Assembly (NCBI GenBank): GCA_017893485.1
Contig: JACEHZ010000589.1
Span: 1,676,501 to 1,740,500, forward strand
From: Hemerocallis citrina
Taxonomy: Eukaryota > Streptophyta > Magnoliopsida > Asparagales > Asphodelaceae
Length of the DNA stretch: 64,000 nucleotides
Reading direction: 5' to 3'
Shown here: piece by piece, positions 9,948-21,949 of the stretch
Layout of the letters: every line of letters begins with the position of its first letter
Numbering within the stretch: position 1 is the stretch's first letter
Notes under the pieces: generated by a model
Databases searched by the model: none
Told to the model about the DNA's origin: nothing
The model's input: only the letters and a program-made list of their open reading frames with translations
Translations under genes and position numbers: made by a program

Positions 9948-11990
9948 TTTAAAAAAAGGATGTTGATAACACAAACAATAATAAGACAAGAAAAACTAAA
10001 GAAGCGATGCCTTTTGTCGTCTCTCGCCTTTCTCTCTTCAAGCCACGCCTAGGCGTCTTTTTGGCACCTTGGTATTGCTTGATTGAAGGAGATCTCGGGA
10101 AAACCCACATGCAAGGCATTTGGAATCCACGTTGCCTGAGGCGCCTAGGAGAACGCCTTTTAAACTCTGCAAGAGACAAACTTCAATATTTCATTACTTC
10201 CAAATTCTATAACTAAACATGTCATGGTTCCATATATTGGTCAAAACTAGGACGATACAATATGAGAATTACGGGCATGATGTAGTATGGCACTCTTGAC
10301 ACCAAAAATATTCTTAAAAGCTGTACTAATAGCTAGTGGCATATTGGATACATGTCCATCATCAACACATCTTCCCAATTGAAGTGTCATTGCTTCATTG
10401 GATACAAATTATTCCAATGGAGGTTTTTGACCTACTCGATGGGATGCAAGGTGGTACTCATAGGTCCTTATGATAATTCTATAATTATCATTCGTCTTTT
10501 AATGCTTTTCAGTCTGTTTAAGCTTACTAATAGAGGCATGACAATTTCCTATTGAGTTAAATTATGGTTTAATTACATTTTATATTGAATTTGATGAAAT
10601 GATTTATGCCTCACAATTTAGGTCCCGTTTGGGAACATAGGTTATGTAAGCTAAGCCGAGCTACGCGGAGGTATCTAAAATACCTATAATTATCCTACCT
10701 TTGGGTCCGTTTGAATTTTTTTATAGAGGTAAGATAACTATAGGTATCTTGACTTTTTGGACCCAAGAAGTTAAGATACCTTTAGTTATCTCACATCCAA
10801 ATAGCTTAAGTTATCTTAACTCCAAAGCCAAATGCTTTCCGAAAAAGCTAACTATAAGTATCTATACTTTGTAGGTATACACAAAACTACTTATAGGTTA
10901 CTACTTACTAGCTAGTGGAAATTAGCCTGTTCGGAAGGTAGAAGGGTTCTACCTTTGGGTTTATTTGTTGTTTGCAATGGTTGGTGCATAATATTATAGA
11001 ATGTTAAGTTGGAATTGAGTGTTTCTGAGATTGATTGTCAAGATCTTTCCTACACCTTATCAAATTTATTTACCAATATCGTTGTAGAAAACTATTTTAT
11101 TCTTGATAGTTTTGGTGTTTTGTTTCATTTCAATATGGAGTTATTTAAAAAGACATATAATAATAAAGGGCTTTTTGCATAATAAAGGGCTTTTTCACAC
11201 ATGTCACTAATAATTTTTGAAATTGTGGACTACTCCGTCACAAATTATTATTTGCATATACACTATTGACAATGTCGGGTTCATTTAAAAATAACCATTC
11301 TCTTTATCTTTCATTCAAACTAGTAGAATATTTTGTTTGTTTAATGCTTCTAAAATATTATGATTATACACATCTCTTTTATCCTTTATCACCCCTAATG
11401 GTTTCTTTATCATTCACCCCACATTCGAACGACCAAGCTATTGTTTTATCTACCTCCATCCACCATTTCTCCGTTCACATACATCTTTATATTGGAATTT
11501 GTGTAAATAAAGTTCACCTACATCTTTCTAAGAAGAAATATATATTTGTTTGACCATTACTCACAATCTCTTTTAGTTATAAAATTTATGAAGAGGAGTT
11601 GAACATTTCTAAGAGAAGCAAAAAGTTAAGTCGGGCAAAGTAGAATTTTTCTACAAAGAATAGTAATTATCGTATATATCCATTTCCTCATAGGTAAAAA
11701 AGAAACAAGAATAAAAAGGGACAAGGCATTCCTTGACAAAGCCAATGTAAATAAATTAGACTAACCAATTGCGCTAATTATAGGCTTTGACCAATGTTCA
11801 AAACAACGATAGCGTATAACGTAGCGTTAGGTCCTGGTAGCGCAAGTGCAAATAGTGTAAACTATGAAGAATTTTGATTTTTTAAATTTTAAAAACCAGA
11901 ATTAATTTTCAAAAGTTCTCAAAAATTATAAATAATTTATTACAATAGAGAAAAAGATAGTTGAAGGAGGAATTGAGGTGGGATAAATGG
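9948..11990. other. Intergenic, no gene recognised
   Basis: I see no coding exon. At 10624-10925 a stretch starting GGTCCCGTTTGGGAAC is full of AAGATAACTATAGGTATCTT-like partial palindromes and may be a decayed MITE; its ends are not clear. The remainder is AT-rich with short chance ORFs. Confidence 0.4.
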
Positions 11991-12000
11991 TAGTGGATGG

Positions 12001-13483
12001 TAGGGCTATTCATCGGGTCGGGTTTGACCCGAACCCGCTCGAACCCAACCGGTAAATATAGGAATCAAAACACCTTTAAAACCCACCCCTTTCCGAATAA
12101 AAAAAACCCATCCCCGAACCCCTTTTTTGTGGGCTTCATATGTTGAATAAACCCACCTGAGCCTGGACCTGAGCCCGAACCCATCCATTCCTGATAGAAG
12201 GTAATAAATTAAATTGCATGAATGTGTTCTGCATATAAGGTTCTTCTTTTTTGCTAATAGTATATAAGGTATGAATATATAAAATATATGCTATACAATA
12301 TATAACTTATCTTGCCCTTTTTTTAAAAAATCATAACCATTAGTATTTATGTATCATGCATGCATAAAGTGAGGTGTTGGTAGTTTTTGTATATACATGT
12401 GTGTGTGGAGGTTTTATATTTTGGGATAATATATATTGGTGTGCGTTGAGTTTTTTTGGATAAACTTGTGCATTGAAGTTTAATATGATATTGTTATATT
12501 TTGATGTTTCTACAAACAATGTTCCAATACTTGTGTTCAGTAAGGTTCACCCACCCGATCCGAACCAAGGTTTGTACTCGGTATCGGAATCGAAGATTTT
12601 GAAAATGATACGTATCATCGGGTTTCGTTTGTTTCGTTCAGTATCGTTCCTAGTTTCGGTTTCGTTTATAATACAATTTGCATATTATTTATATGTATAT
12701 TTGCAGTAAATATCAATAATAATGTATAGTCTAATCAAAATTTACAAAATATGTATATCTAGGTAACTAAATTTAAACATTGTGTGTTGAATTTTGATTA
12801 AGAGATCCCCATATTTTAGCATGTTTACAAAAAAAATAATTAGAGCACTTAAATATAAAATATACTCTCTAATAAGCCTATTGGGCCGATCAGTTGGGCT
12901 AGAGTTTATAATATCCTAAATACCGCCCAAAATCATATTGGGTTCAGAACCAAACCTGCAATCTTTAGTGGATCTTTTTCTTAGACTAACCCGCTAACCC
13001 GACCCGAACCTATTGAAATTATATATGATCACAAAACCTAACTACAAAACCCTAATTTTTAACGAACGAAGGTGGCGCACGGTAAAAAATGAGGACTTTG
13101 GAGGAGCAATGACTGTCATGGAATCTAAAATATGTTATTTCCCCCTCTTTCTCTTCCCATCTCTTCGTTTTATCCATTTTTTCTTTTTCTTTTATGTTTT
13201 TGTTTAAGATTTAGTTTAGATTTCGTCAAATCTGCACCAAAATGACGGAGTACCATATTCTTTTCATTTTTTGCCCGACTTTTTTCTAGTTTTCTTTCGA
13301 TTTATACAGGTTTCGGCTGAAACCAATTTCTATAGGCCAATTTAGGATCGTTTTCTTTAGAAACTGGTCCGAAACGGCCGAAACCTTTAAACCTTGATCT
13401 GAATCAGAACCTGCTTTTAAAGACTGACTTTCGGGTTCAAAAGTTCTCTAAAATCCGCCCAACCCGACCCGTGAACAACCCTA
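12001..13483. mobile_element. hAT-type element, 8-bp TSD GTGGATGG
   Basis: Direct repeats GTGGATGG (11993-12000 and 13484-13491) flank imperfect inverted ends: TAGGGCTATTCATCGGGTC on the left, and TAGGGTTGTTCACGGGTC when the right end is reverse-complemented. CCCGAACCC words crowd both subterminal zones, as in hAT MITEs. It carries no transposase and contains a second hAT element at 12566-13396. Confidence 0.85.
12566..13396. mobile_element. hAT-type element nested inside the preceding one
   Basis: Terminal inverted repeat CAAGGTTT at both ends, flanked by ATCCGAAC (12558-12565) and ATCTGAAT (13397-13404), an 8-bp duplication with two mismatches. Subterminal CGGTTTCG/CGAAACC words support the ends. 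It is non-coding and lies within the larger hAT element, so it inserted later. The eroded duplication means neither insertion is recent. Confidence 0.7.
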
Positions 13484-13491
13484 GTGGATGG

Positions 13492-15058
13492 GTTGAAAGG
13501 TGTTTGCGAGTTGATGAGGAGGGTGGTGGTGGTTCTGATGGAGGAACATGTGGTTCTTTTGGGTACATGAGAAATAAGAGGGTAGTTGTTGGAGGGTGGT
13601 TGGAGGGGGGTGGGAACTTTAGATTTAGGATTAGGTTTAAGTCAAAAGAGGGAAGAAAGAGAGAGAGGGGGGGGGGGGTTTGGATATCCCCAGAAGCGCG
13701 CTATGCATCTAACTGAAGGGTAATATTGGGACTATCCCAAATTTTAACTATAGTTTTCTGACTTTAGCACAAAAAATAGACTTTTAGGACTAAATTAGTG
13801 GAATCTTGTTTATGAAGAGACTGAATTGCATTATTCATGATATGGGGGACTAAAATGGGAAATACATATTAATCTACAAAATAAATTTCAAAGAATCCAA
13901 ATAAAATCTATACTTATTATATGCTATGCAAATGGGTTGTCCAAAAAAATAGAAAAGTAAATGGGGGATGTCTCTCGTCGCCTTCCTTTATACTTATGAG
14001 GAAGAAAATACCCAAAAATGATATTTTTGAAACAAAAGCAAAAAAACAAAAAACTTTAATATTTAAAACGAATTGGTTGCCAAATTTTTAAAGAAAATGA
14101 ATTTATTTCCAAATTTTAATGTTTTAAATATTGGAGATCAATATTTAGCGCAAGGAAAATTTTCATATTGGATACCGGATATCGGTGATATATAAAAAAT
14201 ACTTGGTTAACATATCGAATGAAAATATACATCCTAAATGTGATTTAGATGACCTTTACAGGTTATATTACAAATACAAATAACCTAATGCAAGTAATAA
14301 TAGCTATAACCAAAGTATATAATTGCCTAACCGAGAGTGTGAGACATAAAGAACAGATATCTACATATGAAAGATTTGAGGAAAGCACAAGATTTTTTTT
14401 GAAAGGAAACTTGTACATAGGTTGAAAGGTCGTTTTGTTCACTTAATAGAAGGAAAATACTTGTGCTACTTTAAAATAATGTTTAATTTATTATTTTACA
14501 ATTGTAGAGATGCTTGCATATACACTCATTAAAGCAATTAGCCTAATAAAGAAGGGATATAGTGAACCCTAGCCCAGAGATCTATGGTGTTTTTGGGTTT
14601 GGACCTAACCCAAAGATCTATGATGTTTTATCTTTTAAAACGCTCGATGTCGAATCAGGTAGATGCATCATCAGATATGTTAATATAATGGCCAAAATAT
14701 ACCAATAACGTTGAGAACATTAGTATCAACAACGTTAGCTTGTCCAAACCGTTGCAACAGCCGGTACAACATCAATAACTGGTGATATTTAAAATTTTAC
14801 CAAAATTTTAAAATAATTAGTAAAATTTGTTGCCAAATTTTAATTGTAGAGAAAAAATGGATGAACAAATTGAGGGGGAAATAGCTAAGTTTATAGTAAA
14901 AAAATTATTTGTTAATAAATTCTTTTTAAAAATATATATATACTGTCAAATTAACAAATCTTTAAACCCTATAAGAGATATGAAAAGAGAAGCTCCTAAT
15001 CCCATCTCTTGAGAACCCAAACCAAACCATATCACCCCAATTTCCATTCACAATTGCC
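13492..15058. other. Intergenic, AT-rich, no gene recognised
   Basis: Holds a G-rich strand segment at 13500-13680 ending in a run of at least 10 G, then AT-rich sequence with no coding signal beyond short chance ORFs. The last 60 bp upstream of 15059 would be the leader of the F-box pseudogene. Confidence 0.4.
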
Positions 15059-15868
15059 ATGGCTAAACCTGAACTCAAAACAAGAAGGGATTGTCTCATC
15101 TTCCTTCCGATTTGCTCCAAAATATTGCCAACCACCTCACTGAAATTCCTGATCTCTTACGATTCTACTCCACCTGCGTTCAATCCAAATCCCCAAAATG
15201 GCAAAAGTCGAGTTCTCATGGCTTCTTATTCACCCTTCCACTTCACCTTCTTCAAAGCATGATATCAAAGATGGCAAAGTTGAGTTCTTGAGCATTTCTG
15301 AGAACAAAACCTATTCAGTCCCTCGCCCCCAATTCGGAAATCACTCGTTGGCATCATCTTCATCATATGGATGGCTCATCGCATTCTCCCACAAAATTGT
15401 TAAGCGCAACAACCAATTTTTAATCTCACTAGTGAACCGAATTACACACTTTTCAGTCTTATTTCCTCCGCTGTCCTTGCCCACGAATCCCATGAATTCA
15501 CCACGTCATTTAATTGTCGAGGTAAAGCTCTTTGGTTTGCGATCTAATCTCATAATATGTTTCTTTCAGAAACAATCTTATTGTGTTTATTTCTGCCATC
15601 CTAGTGAGTCCTCTTGGAGCAAGATTGACACTAGTGTCATTATTGTTGATTTCATTCTTCGCAATAGGAGCTTCTTTGACCTTACTAATTATGGTAGGCT
15701 TACTGTGGAAGACTATGATATGGCAAGTTATGAAATGGTGTTGAAGATTGTTGCAGATGAGGACTTGCACAGGACCTTTTTTTAAAAATATCTTGTTGGA
15801 TCACCATCTAGGGAGCTGCTATTGGTTCTTAGTCATTCAGATTGTTTCGAGTTGTGTCGACTTGTGGA

Positions 15869-16463
15869 CAGTGTTCTAAAAGTCGCTAGGCGGTAGTCGG
15901 GCAGCCGATGGGGGCCTAGCGCCTAGACCTTGTAAGCGGGGCCTAGGCAGCTAGGTACCAAGCGGTTTTTTTTTGTATTTGTTAATATATTTATAAGAAA
16001 ATCTAACATTGCATAAAAAACATGATATATATAATAGTAAAAAAATAACTCAAAAAATTATAAATGAGAATTAGCTCAATGGTAGAGCGCTCGTTTTGCG
16101 TATTGCTTATTATCACAAGATTCCAATGAGAGAGGGGCGATCGATTTGAGATTTTGAGGATTTGGGAAAAACATGAGTGATTTGGGGAATTTCTGATTTA
16201 GAGATTTTAGGGGTTTTTTTTTTTTCGTGTGTGTGTGGGGGGGGGGGGGGGGAAGAACTAGGGTGAGGGGTTTTGAGAATGTAGGGATTTAAGTGAACTG
16301 GTTCACTTAATACAACCCGCTCATACCCGCCTAGACCTGCCCTAGACCCGCCTAGGCAGCCAACCCAATTTTTAAGAGGCCCAGGCCCTAGGTGAGTCGG
16401 CTGGGGATGGCCTAGTGCCTAGACGGGGCCTAAGCGGATGCCTAGGGGGATTTTAGAACACTG
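15869..16463. mobile_element. hAT MITE inside the F-box pseudogene
   Basis: Perfect 8-bp duplication CTTGTGGA (15861-15868 and 16464-16471) and inverted ends CAGTGTTCTAAAA. Subterminal zones are rich in GCCTAGGC words. The element is non-coding and includes a G14-16 run near 16238-16252. Removing it with one duplication copy restores continuous DUF295 coding (RLVD then ENEYNLRL), so the event and its target are unambiguous. Confidence 0.92.
16066..16105 (+). other. tRNA-Ala-like 5' half, inside the hAT MITE
   Basis: The segment reads like the D-arm and start of the anticodon arm of a plant tRNA-Ala(UGC): TTAGCTCAATGGTAGAGCGC, then TCGTTTTGCG. The anticodon 3' stem, T-arm and acceptor strand do not follow, so it is a fragment and not a working tRNA gene. 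It retains an A-box-like sequence. Confidence 0.55.
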
Positions 16464-17078
16464 CTTGTGGATGAGAATGAGTATAATCTAAGATTGGAGA
16501 AGGTTAATAGCATTGGTAATTACAGTATATTTTTAACTTATGTACGTGCGATGTGTGTCACTTCAAGTGATTTCAAAGGATGCATAGGGAACTGCATTTA
16601 TTGTGTGGATCATTCAAGTAACAGTAATGCAACTCAAGTGCAGTTATTCGACATAGGGAAAGATTGGGTTGAACGAGCACCAATTTTTTCTTATCATCTT
16701 TGGAGTCTTTGGCCGTATACTAATTGGTTCATGCCAAACACTAAGCTAGCTCTTAGTTTAGTAGGATACCGTTCTTCTTGAGGTAAGATCTACTGCTCTT
16801 TCCTCAAATCTATAGGGAAGTGTTTCTTTTATTAAAGGTATATTTATTAGTTGCACATTTTCTCTTACAATGGTTATCTTTGCTAAATTGCCTATTAATA
16901 GAATTAGAAGTCTTTACCTAAAAATAAAATAAAAATAGAATCAGAAGTCTTCGTGTTTAGCTAGAATAAATTATACTTTGCTATTGAGAATAGAGATAGA
17001 TGAAAATTCAATTACGTTTGGTCATTTTCTCTGACTGAGAAGCCAATTGTACAATGCATGCATATTCTATATTATTAG

Positions 17079-17374
17079 TGTGAAAGACCCTACTAGTAGA
17101 CCATAACTCCGAAGTTGTGGTAAGGGTTGAGGCTTTAGTATTTATATTCTAATACGCCCCCCATGTTGAAGGCCATCTTTATGGGCGTACGTATTGGACT
17201 GTACGGAGCGTATTTTTTTTTTAATAAAATTTATTAATCCACATTTTAAAGGCAGCCAGTGGGATTCAAACTTTGGTTGTTCCGATACCATGTGAAAGAC
17301 CCTACCACGAGATTAGGAGACCGCAACCCTGAAATAGTGATAATGGTTGAGGTTCTAGTATTTATATTCTAACA
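17079..17374 (-). mobile_element. TRIM (miniature LTR retrotransposon), 5-bp TSD
   Basis: Short direct repeats TGTGAAAGACCCTAC ... TTTATATTCTAA at 17079-17154 and 17291-17374 (76 and 84 bp) are flanked by ATTAG (17074-17078 and 17375-17379). On the minus strand the primer-binding site TGGTATCGGAAC abuts the right repeat (17290-17279), a two-mismatch version of the initiator-Met site. A purine tract (GGGGGGCG) abuts the left repeat. The interior is about 136 bp and non-coding. The element sits between the F-box pseudogene and its downstream flank. Confidence 0.88.
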
Positions 17375-17379
17375 ATTAG

Positions 17380-17914
17380 AATGATTTTTAAAAAGAATGT
17401 ATAGGAGATAATGAGTCTAAGATGATCATGATTTATTTTGTCGCCATATTTATTATTATCACAATTTTCTTAAAAGTATGCAAATCCAGAAATATTTTAA
17501 TATATTCTCCATCGTTGTGAGGTATATAATAGACTTCTACTGATAGTCACTCATATCCAGATTTGATAGGTTACAACATTAAAATAGGTTTCATTTGGAA
17601 GTTTGAAGTATCAAAATAGGAAGTTTGTTACAACTATGTTTGAGAATGTTGATCTTGATGTCTTGGATGATTTTTGTGAGTGGGATCTATTCTGTTTGCT
17701 TCCTGGGTTGAGTATTACAGTGTATACAATCAAGGGAGATGTGAATACCCACTACATTCCACCAATAAGGATCTTTAAACTGTTAGGGAAACCAAAGTAG
17801 AATTCTCCTTTTGGAAGAGAAGTTCTACATCTGGTAGTTCTAAACTTAATAAAGAGAATCGCCTCTCTCTCCATCCGCTTGAATTCGATCTTCTAAACAT
17901 TTGGTATCAGAGCC
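17380..17914 (+). mobile_element. LTR 3' end followed by a Met-type primer-binding site (remnant)
   Basis: TGGTATCAGAGCC at 17902-17914 is the perfect initiator-methionine tRNA primer site. It lies two bases after a CA end (TTCTAAACA, 17891-17899), as at an LTR/internal junction. The LTR start is not visible. Upstream (17603-17800) is a 65-codon open stretch I do not recognise. No gag or pol follows, so this is a broken element. Confidence 0.6.
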
Positions 17915-19133
17915 CCCCATTTCAAAATTTGCTTGTATTTGTTTTTGCAATGTCAAGCTGCTTTTGTTCTTCTTTCTTCGTGTCCATACTGATAGCTGAA
18001 GTAAAATTTTGTTTGTTGCCGTGTTCAGATTATATGGTTGAATGGTGTGCTCTTTTGTGAAAACTGGTAGCAGAATTGGATGCAAAGTGCAGTTATGACA
18101 TTGGAGAAAGCATAGAAATCTCAACTTATTTTATAAATCAGAGTCATGCAAGTCCCCCAAGAGTCCAGGTTCATTCAGTAGGTTGATCAAGGCCTTCTCT
18201 ATTATGACTAATCTGAGTGAAAGTCTTGTCAGCTATCAGCTATAAAAAGCTCAGAAACTTATTTTCCGGAAGTGCAATTTGACACTTCCTATTTTAGTGT
18301 AGTAATATTTATCTGTCTGGCTTTGTATTACATCTCTTTATGTCAAAAGTGTGTACAAGTTCATGGTCTTCAACCATGAACTTTAAGTGTACTTAATATG
18401 CTGACATGCAGCAACAATTTATTTGAAGTTAGTATATTCATGAGGGAGATAATTGAAGATTTCCTTTTGATCAATTCTCCAACATATGTACTTTATGTTT
18501 GTTTTAGGTAAATTCTCTGGCCATAAAAGGTTTCCTTTTTTAACCACTTCGACTTTTTCAAACTAGACCTTGAATCCCTAGGTCCGTGAAAATGTCTCGG
18601 ATAAGCCCCTAAAAATTGAGTTGTTTCGAAATGAACTATTTTAATGGAAGATAAGCCGTTCCATTTGGAAATGAACTACTATTTTGTTTCTGTCTAAACC
18701 TTACTACTATGTGTTTAAATAAACTGTTTCTACCTGAGCTTTGCTCATCTATCTTGTAATAAACTGTTTGTTTCTCTGATGTATATACAATTTTTTTTTC
18801 CTTTATATATAGAAATTCAATTACCTTTACTGAAGATAAGTGACTAGGGTTTAGAGGAAAGAACGGTTTATGGCTAGAGCTGTAAAAGGAATTTACACTT
18901 TTTTTTTTAATTTTAAATTTTTGGTAAAAGAATTCTACTTGTTGAGATCCTGGCAAACGATCTTTGACTCGAAAATAAATCATCAATGCAGAAAAAAAGA
19001 AGAGTAGATGCTCGAAATCAAACCCACATAACAAATTAATGTTAAATCAAATGCGACCTAGCTACGTCCACACGCTCCACACAACTAACTCTCTTCCTTG
19101 ACATCCACCACATGCCTACTATTCGAGACCCTA
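17915..19133. other. No gene recognised
   Basis: AT-rich sequence with only chance ORFs on either strand. The first few hundred bases may be the leader of the LTR element whose primer site is at 17902. Confidence 0.35.
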
Positions 19134-19138
19134 AAGAT

Positions 19139-20218
19139 TGTTGGAAATCGATTCCATCATATTGTACTCATCAAGACGTACAAAATGATGTACTCATATG
19201 TCCAAAACCGATTTCAAATGTCCAAAACCGATTTCAAATGAATGAAATATTCGCCTCCAAAGTTAGCTTGTTGAAATGAAGAATTGAACTTTTGCTTGAT
19301 ATGTGACATCTAAACTTAGTCCCATATCGGTAAGGAGCAAAAAGCAAATGAAGTTATAAGTTAAAAACTGAGCCAAAGGGTTGTGCCCTTAGGGGTACGA
19401 ATATTTTCTCCGGAGGGAGAACACACCCAACTTGGGCGTCGGTGTGGAACACACGTGCGCGCCCGGCCGGACCGGACCCGGGCCCTGGCCCTGGGTAAAA
19501 CTTATTTTTTTTTGCAGCTCTGTTTTGAGCTGGATACGGGCAGTTGCAACAGTTTTTGTCTGAACAGTTGCAACAACTGTTGCAGCAACTGCCGCCAGTT
19601 CTGATCTGATACGGGCAGTTACAACTGTCATGACAGTTTTGTCTGAACAGTTGCAGCAACTGTCACGGGATTAGGCCTATAAATAGGATAGGATTCTGAT
19701 CAAATCCATATCCCATTTATAAGTTCCCTATCTCCTGTATCAACATAGCATATCACATACGCTGCCATCATATCTGATCTCGCCCGAGCCTCCATTATTC
19801 TAGTGTAAGTTAATGGAGTTCTGACTGTTGTATCTTGGGAGACGACTGCCGTAATAACCTGTGTACACCGTTGCAGAGGCAGAAATTAACGTCTTAAGGA
19901 CATTGCTTCGACAAGCCTCAGTCTGTATTTATTCTTTCTTCACCATACTCAAGGTCGGAATTGAAGATAACATATCTTTTTTCTGTGCTTTGTGTACAGT
20001 GATATACACTGTTTGCGAAACAGTTCCTTTAATTCACAATTATCAAGGTTCGAATTGAAGATTCAGTATCTTCCTTTTGTTCTTTGCTGATAGTGAATTA
20101 TACTGTTTTCAGAACAGTATTCAGAACAGTATAAGTACAATTAAATTTGAGTAGAAATTTAATTTGTTGTTTTTAATTTTACATTATAAAATTAATTCTG
20201 TCTACATAAGTTCTAACA
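19139..20218 (+). mobile_element. Solo LTR, 1080 bp, TSD AAGAT
   Basis: Begins TGTTGGAAATCG and ends TTCTAACA, flanked by AAGAT on both sides (19134-19138 and 20219-20223). The interior has a TATA box (CCTATAAATAGG, about 19677) and repeated GGGCAGTTRCAAC / CAGTTGCARCAACTG words at 19545-19660 upstream of it, which resemble enhancer repeats. No primer site or coding follows, so this is a solo LTR left by LTR-LTR recombination. The TG..CA ends suggest Copia, but without pol I cannot assign the superfamily. Confidence 0.88.
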
Positions 20219-20223
20219 AAGAT

Positions 20224-20690
20224 AATGGCAAGGGTCTTTTGGCTGAAGCTCATGATCATGACTCATCGGGCTTTATTTGCTGTGCGACACTTAATTTCAA
20301 CTTGTCTACTTATTTCCAAGACACACACTCCTACATCCGCGTGGTGGCCGAAAGTGTGGGCTTTTGTAGAAGAATTCGAGAATTGAGTGTCCCATGTTAG
20401 CATATGCAACTTGAATTTTCTTAAATTACAGTTCATTACTTTTAAGTAAGGATATATAAGAATATCAGGACATTCACATTAATCAACAACGGGTCATTAC
20501 TTGTAAGTAATGATAAGAATATCATGACATTAACATCAACCAACAACGGGTTATCAGCATGCCCATGAACGTTCATATTCTACTGTTACAATAAGAACTC
20601 AAAACAGCTAGCACTGATTAGATAGATAGGTAATAGGGTACAACTTAAATTGAGATGTTGTGAGAGTAAGAGAAAAAGTTTGAAAATTAT
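20224..20690. other. No gene recognised
   Basis: Begins with host sequence continuous with 19133 (interrupted by the solo LTR). A diverged direct repeat, TCATTACTTNTAAGTAA followed by GATATATAAGAATATCA-like sequence, occurs at about 20430 and 20492. There is no coding signal. Confidence 0.35.
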
Positions 20691-20697
20691 GGTTTGT

Positions 20698-20856
20698 AGG
20701 GCTTTACCCTGGATTAGAGGGAGCCCTTCCAGAAATTCTCGACGGCAACAGGCAGAGCCCGTGCCGAGGAGGGGGTTTGGAAATAGTTTTCAACCAGCAA
20801 TTGACGCGCCTCGGTTATTACCTCATTAGCTACGTCATTGCCCCAAGCGCAAAGAT
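20698..20856 (-). ncRNA. U4: U4 spliceosomal snRNA
   Basis: On the minus strand the RNA begins ATCTTTGCGCTTGGGGCAAT, as in plant U4. The 5' stem-loop (GACG ... CGTC) contains the kink-turn words AATGAGG and CCGAGG that bind the 15.5K/Snu13 protein. Further on are GGTTGAAAACTATTTCC, a long 3' stem-loop (CTCGGCA ... TGCCGTCGAG), the Sm site AATTTCTGG, and a terminal hairpin AGGGCT ... AGCCCT that ends near 20698. Total is about 159 nt, close to plant U4. U4 pairs with U6 and keeps it inactive before spliceosome activation. The conserved blocks all look intact and the promoter is in place, so this copy may be active. The exact ends are estimates. Confidence 0.9.
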
Positions 20857-20882
20857 GCTTCCAGATATAAGCCCCCCTCTCT

Positions 20883-20934
20883 TATTTATACCAGCAGCTC
20901 CCTCTCCTTTGGCATCATCCTCCCGATATGGGAC
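20883..20934 (-). promoter_or_regulatory. U4 promoter: USE and TATA box at Pol II spacing
   Basis: On the minus strand GTCCCATATCG (20934-20924) matches the plant upstream sequence element RTCCCACATCG with one change. TATAAATA follows (20890-20883), 33 bp further, and the RNA start is about 27 bp after that. In plants a USE-TATA gap of about 33-34 bp is the Pol II arrangement, while Pol III snRNA genes have about one helical turn less. Confidence 0.85.
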
Positions 20935-21180
20935 TATTCTCATAAAAAGTTAGTGGATCACAAGTGGATCATGTAGGATCTAACCCGAATCCGACTGGTT
21001 GCCGCCTCCTATTCAGTTCATATTTTTCTAATGACACGGTCAAAAAGGCTATATAAAAAATCAAATTAACCATAGCGCAGAAAGAAATAAGGGTTTTATA
21101 CTAGTTACATTATATAAGTTCCCACCCCACCTCCCTCGTCCCCTTTATTCTCATCAGGTTTTCCTCTCAGAATCTCAGCC

Positions 21181-21258
21181 ATGGCAAGTGCATCGCAATC
21201 CACAGCTTGGAGGCTCGTAACATTGTTAACTATGCTTGTAGTTTTGATTTTGATTTAA
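21181..21258 (+). CDS. Possible 25-codon signal-peptide-like start, fragment
   Basis: A strong start context (gccATGGc) about 70 bp after a TATA box (21111-21117) and a pyrimidine-rich leader opens a short frame MASASQSTAWRLVTLL, ending in a Val/Leu/Ile-rich stretch and TAA. The polar N-terminus followed by a hydrophobic core resembles a secretory signal. A GT just inside the end could be a splice donor, but I see no following exon. It may be a first exon whose gene is lost, or chance. Confidence 0.3.
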   Translation: MASASQSTAWRLVTLLTMLVVLILI

Positions 21259-21949
21259 AAAATTTTTTTTGTTTGTGTGGAGAATGGGATGTTCTTCCAT
21301 CCTTAACTCCTATTTTTTTGACTTGTAATGTCGTTGATTGATAAGCCAAGAAGCTTAATAAACTTGCTAAGGCGACTCCAAGAACAAAAAAAGAAATTGA
21401 AGAAATTACAAAATGTTCTAAATAAATTGATGAAATTAAATAAGTACTAAATGAAGGGTTTTTCTCACATGAGTTACTAACAAATGTTTCAATTCTATAT
21501 ATCTCACTCGCAAATACATAATTCCATATAACTCACTTATAATACGAAATTAATTTCAAATAACCACTTTTGTTATCAAAATTTAATTTCATATAACTCA
21601 CTCAAAAGTATTTATATGAAATTAAAATATTTGTTAGGAGAACAAAAGCAGTCGAGGAGTGATTCAATGCGACGAAGGAGGGAGGATCGACTCGAAGGTG
21701 GCTAAGTGGGGAGAAAAGGAAAAGAGTTGTATGGAAAAGAGAGAAAGCTGAGAATGATGAACCCACAAGGAGATAGTTAGAATAAGCAAAAGATAATTAT
21801 CAGTATATTTTTAAAAAATGTAAAAAAGAGTTGAAACGATAATTTTTTAGTGACGGTTAACCAGTGCACTAGAGACGACGATAAGACACTCGTCAACAAA
21901 ATTGATACATACATTATCCAGACTCTAGTCTTTATCAACAATAGTAATA

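Larger units (their letters stand above)
15059..16781 (+). pseudogene. F-box/DUF295 gene, frameshifted and split by a hAT insertion
   Basis: Starts ccATGGCT at 15059. An F-box (LPSDLLQNIANHLTEIPDLL, frame of 15091) sits at the N-terminus. A DUF295-type body follows in the frame of 15198 (VEFSWLLIH ... SYGWLIAF ... SSWSKID) and continues after 15790 as YLVGSPSRELLLVLS. The C-terminal part (16472-16781) has GNYSIFLTY, GNCIYCVD and WF.PN, typical of DUF295. Such proteins are SCF ubiquitin-ligase adaptors. Breaks: a missing base near 15085-15095, a frame change near 15200, an indel in the T8 run near 15778, and the 595-bp hAT element at 15869-16463. None of these can be explained by one clean intron, so the gene is dead. 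Confidence 0.85.

Noticed and set aside
12473..12709. 78-residue ORF
   Set aside because: It straddles the junction of the nested hAT element and the outer one.
16066..16105. A complete tRNA-Ala gene
   Set aside because: Only the 5' half is present; no anticodon 3' stem, T-arm or acceptor strand.
20700..20872. A 50-codon minus-strand coding exon (IWKHLCAWGNDVANEV)
   Set aside because: The open frame is a by-product of the U4 snRNA sequence, which explains the conservation better.
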